A stretch of DNA of 64,000 bases from Bacteroidota bacterium (GTDB taxonomy: Bacteria > Bacteroidota > Bacteroidia > B-17B0 > Aurantibacillaceae): NCBI GenBank assembly GCA_020403265.1, contig JADBXZ010000031.1, positions 1-64,000 on the forward strand, written 5' to 3'. The position numbers were made by a program, and so were the translations under genes. Each line of letters starts with the position of its first letter. Position 1 is the stretch's first letter. Of this stretch, positions 64,000-64,000 are shown one piece after another. The notes under the pieces were generated by a model. That model saw only the letters and a program-made list of their open reading frames with translations. It searched no databases and was not told the DNA's origin.

Positions 64000-64000
64000 A

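Noticed and set aside
1-64000. CRISPR array, IS transposase, prophage or rRNA operon
   Set aside because: No regularly spaced repeats, transposase-like proteins, phage structural genes or rRNA sequence were seen on either strand.

Overview
The window is a 64 kb piece of a low-GC Bacteroidota chromosome, most likely from a free-living, aerobic member of the Flavobacteriia-type lineages. The evidence is mutually consistent. Several exported proteins end in a type IX secretion (T9SS type A) sorting domain. A GldA-type gliding-motility ATPase is present, as are an SDR-type L-threonine dehydrogenase, a complete SUF Fe-S operon and a SprB-type repeat. The recognisable promoters follow the Bacteroidota pattern TTG-N18..23-TANNTTTG rather than -35/-10, and the tRNA genes lack an encoded CCA. 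The sequence is dense: no gene-free stretch exceeds about 300 bases. It reads mostly as core chromosome, without integrase islands, prophage, IS transposases or CRISPR.

Layout. 1-1232: 3' part of a purF-type amidophosphoribosyltransferase. 1229-7799 (minus): a SUF operon in the order sufA, [60-aa gene + nucleotidyltransferase], sufB, [four-helix-bundle gene], sufC, sufD, sufS, sufE. It starts from one good promoter that carries a perfect 7-5-7 inverted repeat at the predicted transcription start. 8059-10963: binding protein, RDD protein, DUF3109 protein and RmlD-like reductase. 11086-13430: flippase, dUTPase, hotdog thioesterase. 13425-21833: threonine dehydrogenase, TrhO, TPR-SpoIIE phosphatase, lipoprotein, homogentisate dioxygenase, an unrecognised GNAT-like protein coupled to a DegT aminotransferase, and a small unknown. 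22010-22553: tRNA-Lys, tRNA-Leu and tRNA-Gly with several terminators and a tRNA-like scrap.

22625-37743 is a secretome block: five T9SS cargo proteins on the plus strand (three of them tandem choice-of-anchor-B paralogues, plus a propeller-subtilisin of 1223 aa and a repeat protein), one on the minus strand, an Omp85-type barrel protein, a lipoprotein, and one metabolic gene (3-hydroxyacyl-CoA dehydrogenase). A strongly self-complementary leader lies before the subtilisin gene. 37763-47312: gldA, M28 peptidase and rarA (minus), an exported unknown plus lipoprotein MsrA (plus), a methyltransferase/glycosyltransferase pair, and a GH3/beta-lactamase fusion. 47428-53043: clpS, M48 lipoprotein, an ABC exporter pair, xerD, ispH. 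53040-64000: TPR protein, HsdR-N-like nuclease-fold protein, AMP nucleosidase, histidine kinase, SurA-like chaperone, methyltransferase, parA/parB, an MBL hydrolase, an FMN reductase, and rplY (Ctc) with the end of prs.

How the genes work together. The SUF genes build and transfer Fe-S clusters (for example to IspH, which is also in this window). The T9SS cargo proteins, GldA, the Omp85 protein and SurA belong to envelope biogenesis and surface display. Par proteins and XerD serve chromosome segregation. The most unusual feature is that the SUF operon has gained two foreign-looking insertions without losing its co-directional, translationally coupled architecture: a two-gene nucleotidyltransferase module and a four-helix-bundle cassette flanked by imperfect inverted repeats. 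No wholly new multi-gene system could be demonstrated from sequence alone. The SUF insertions and the structured leader at 31541-31660 are the best candidates for undescribed biology.
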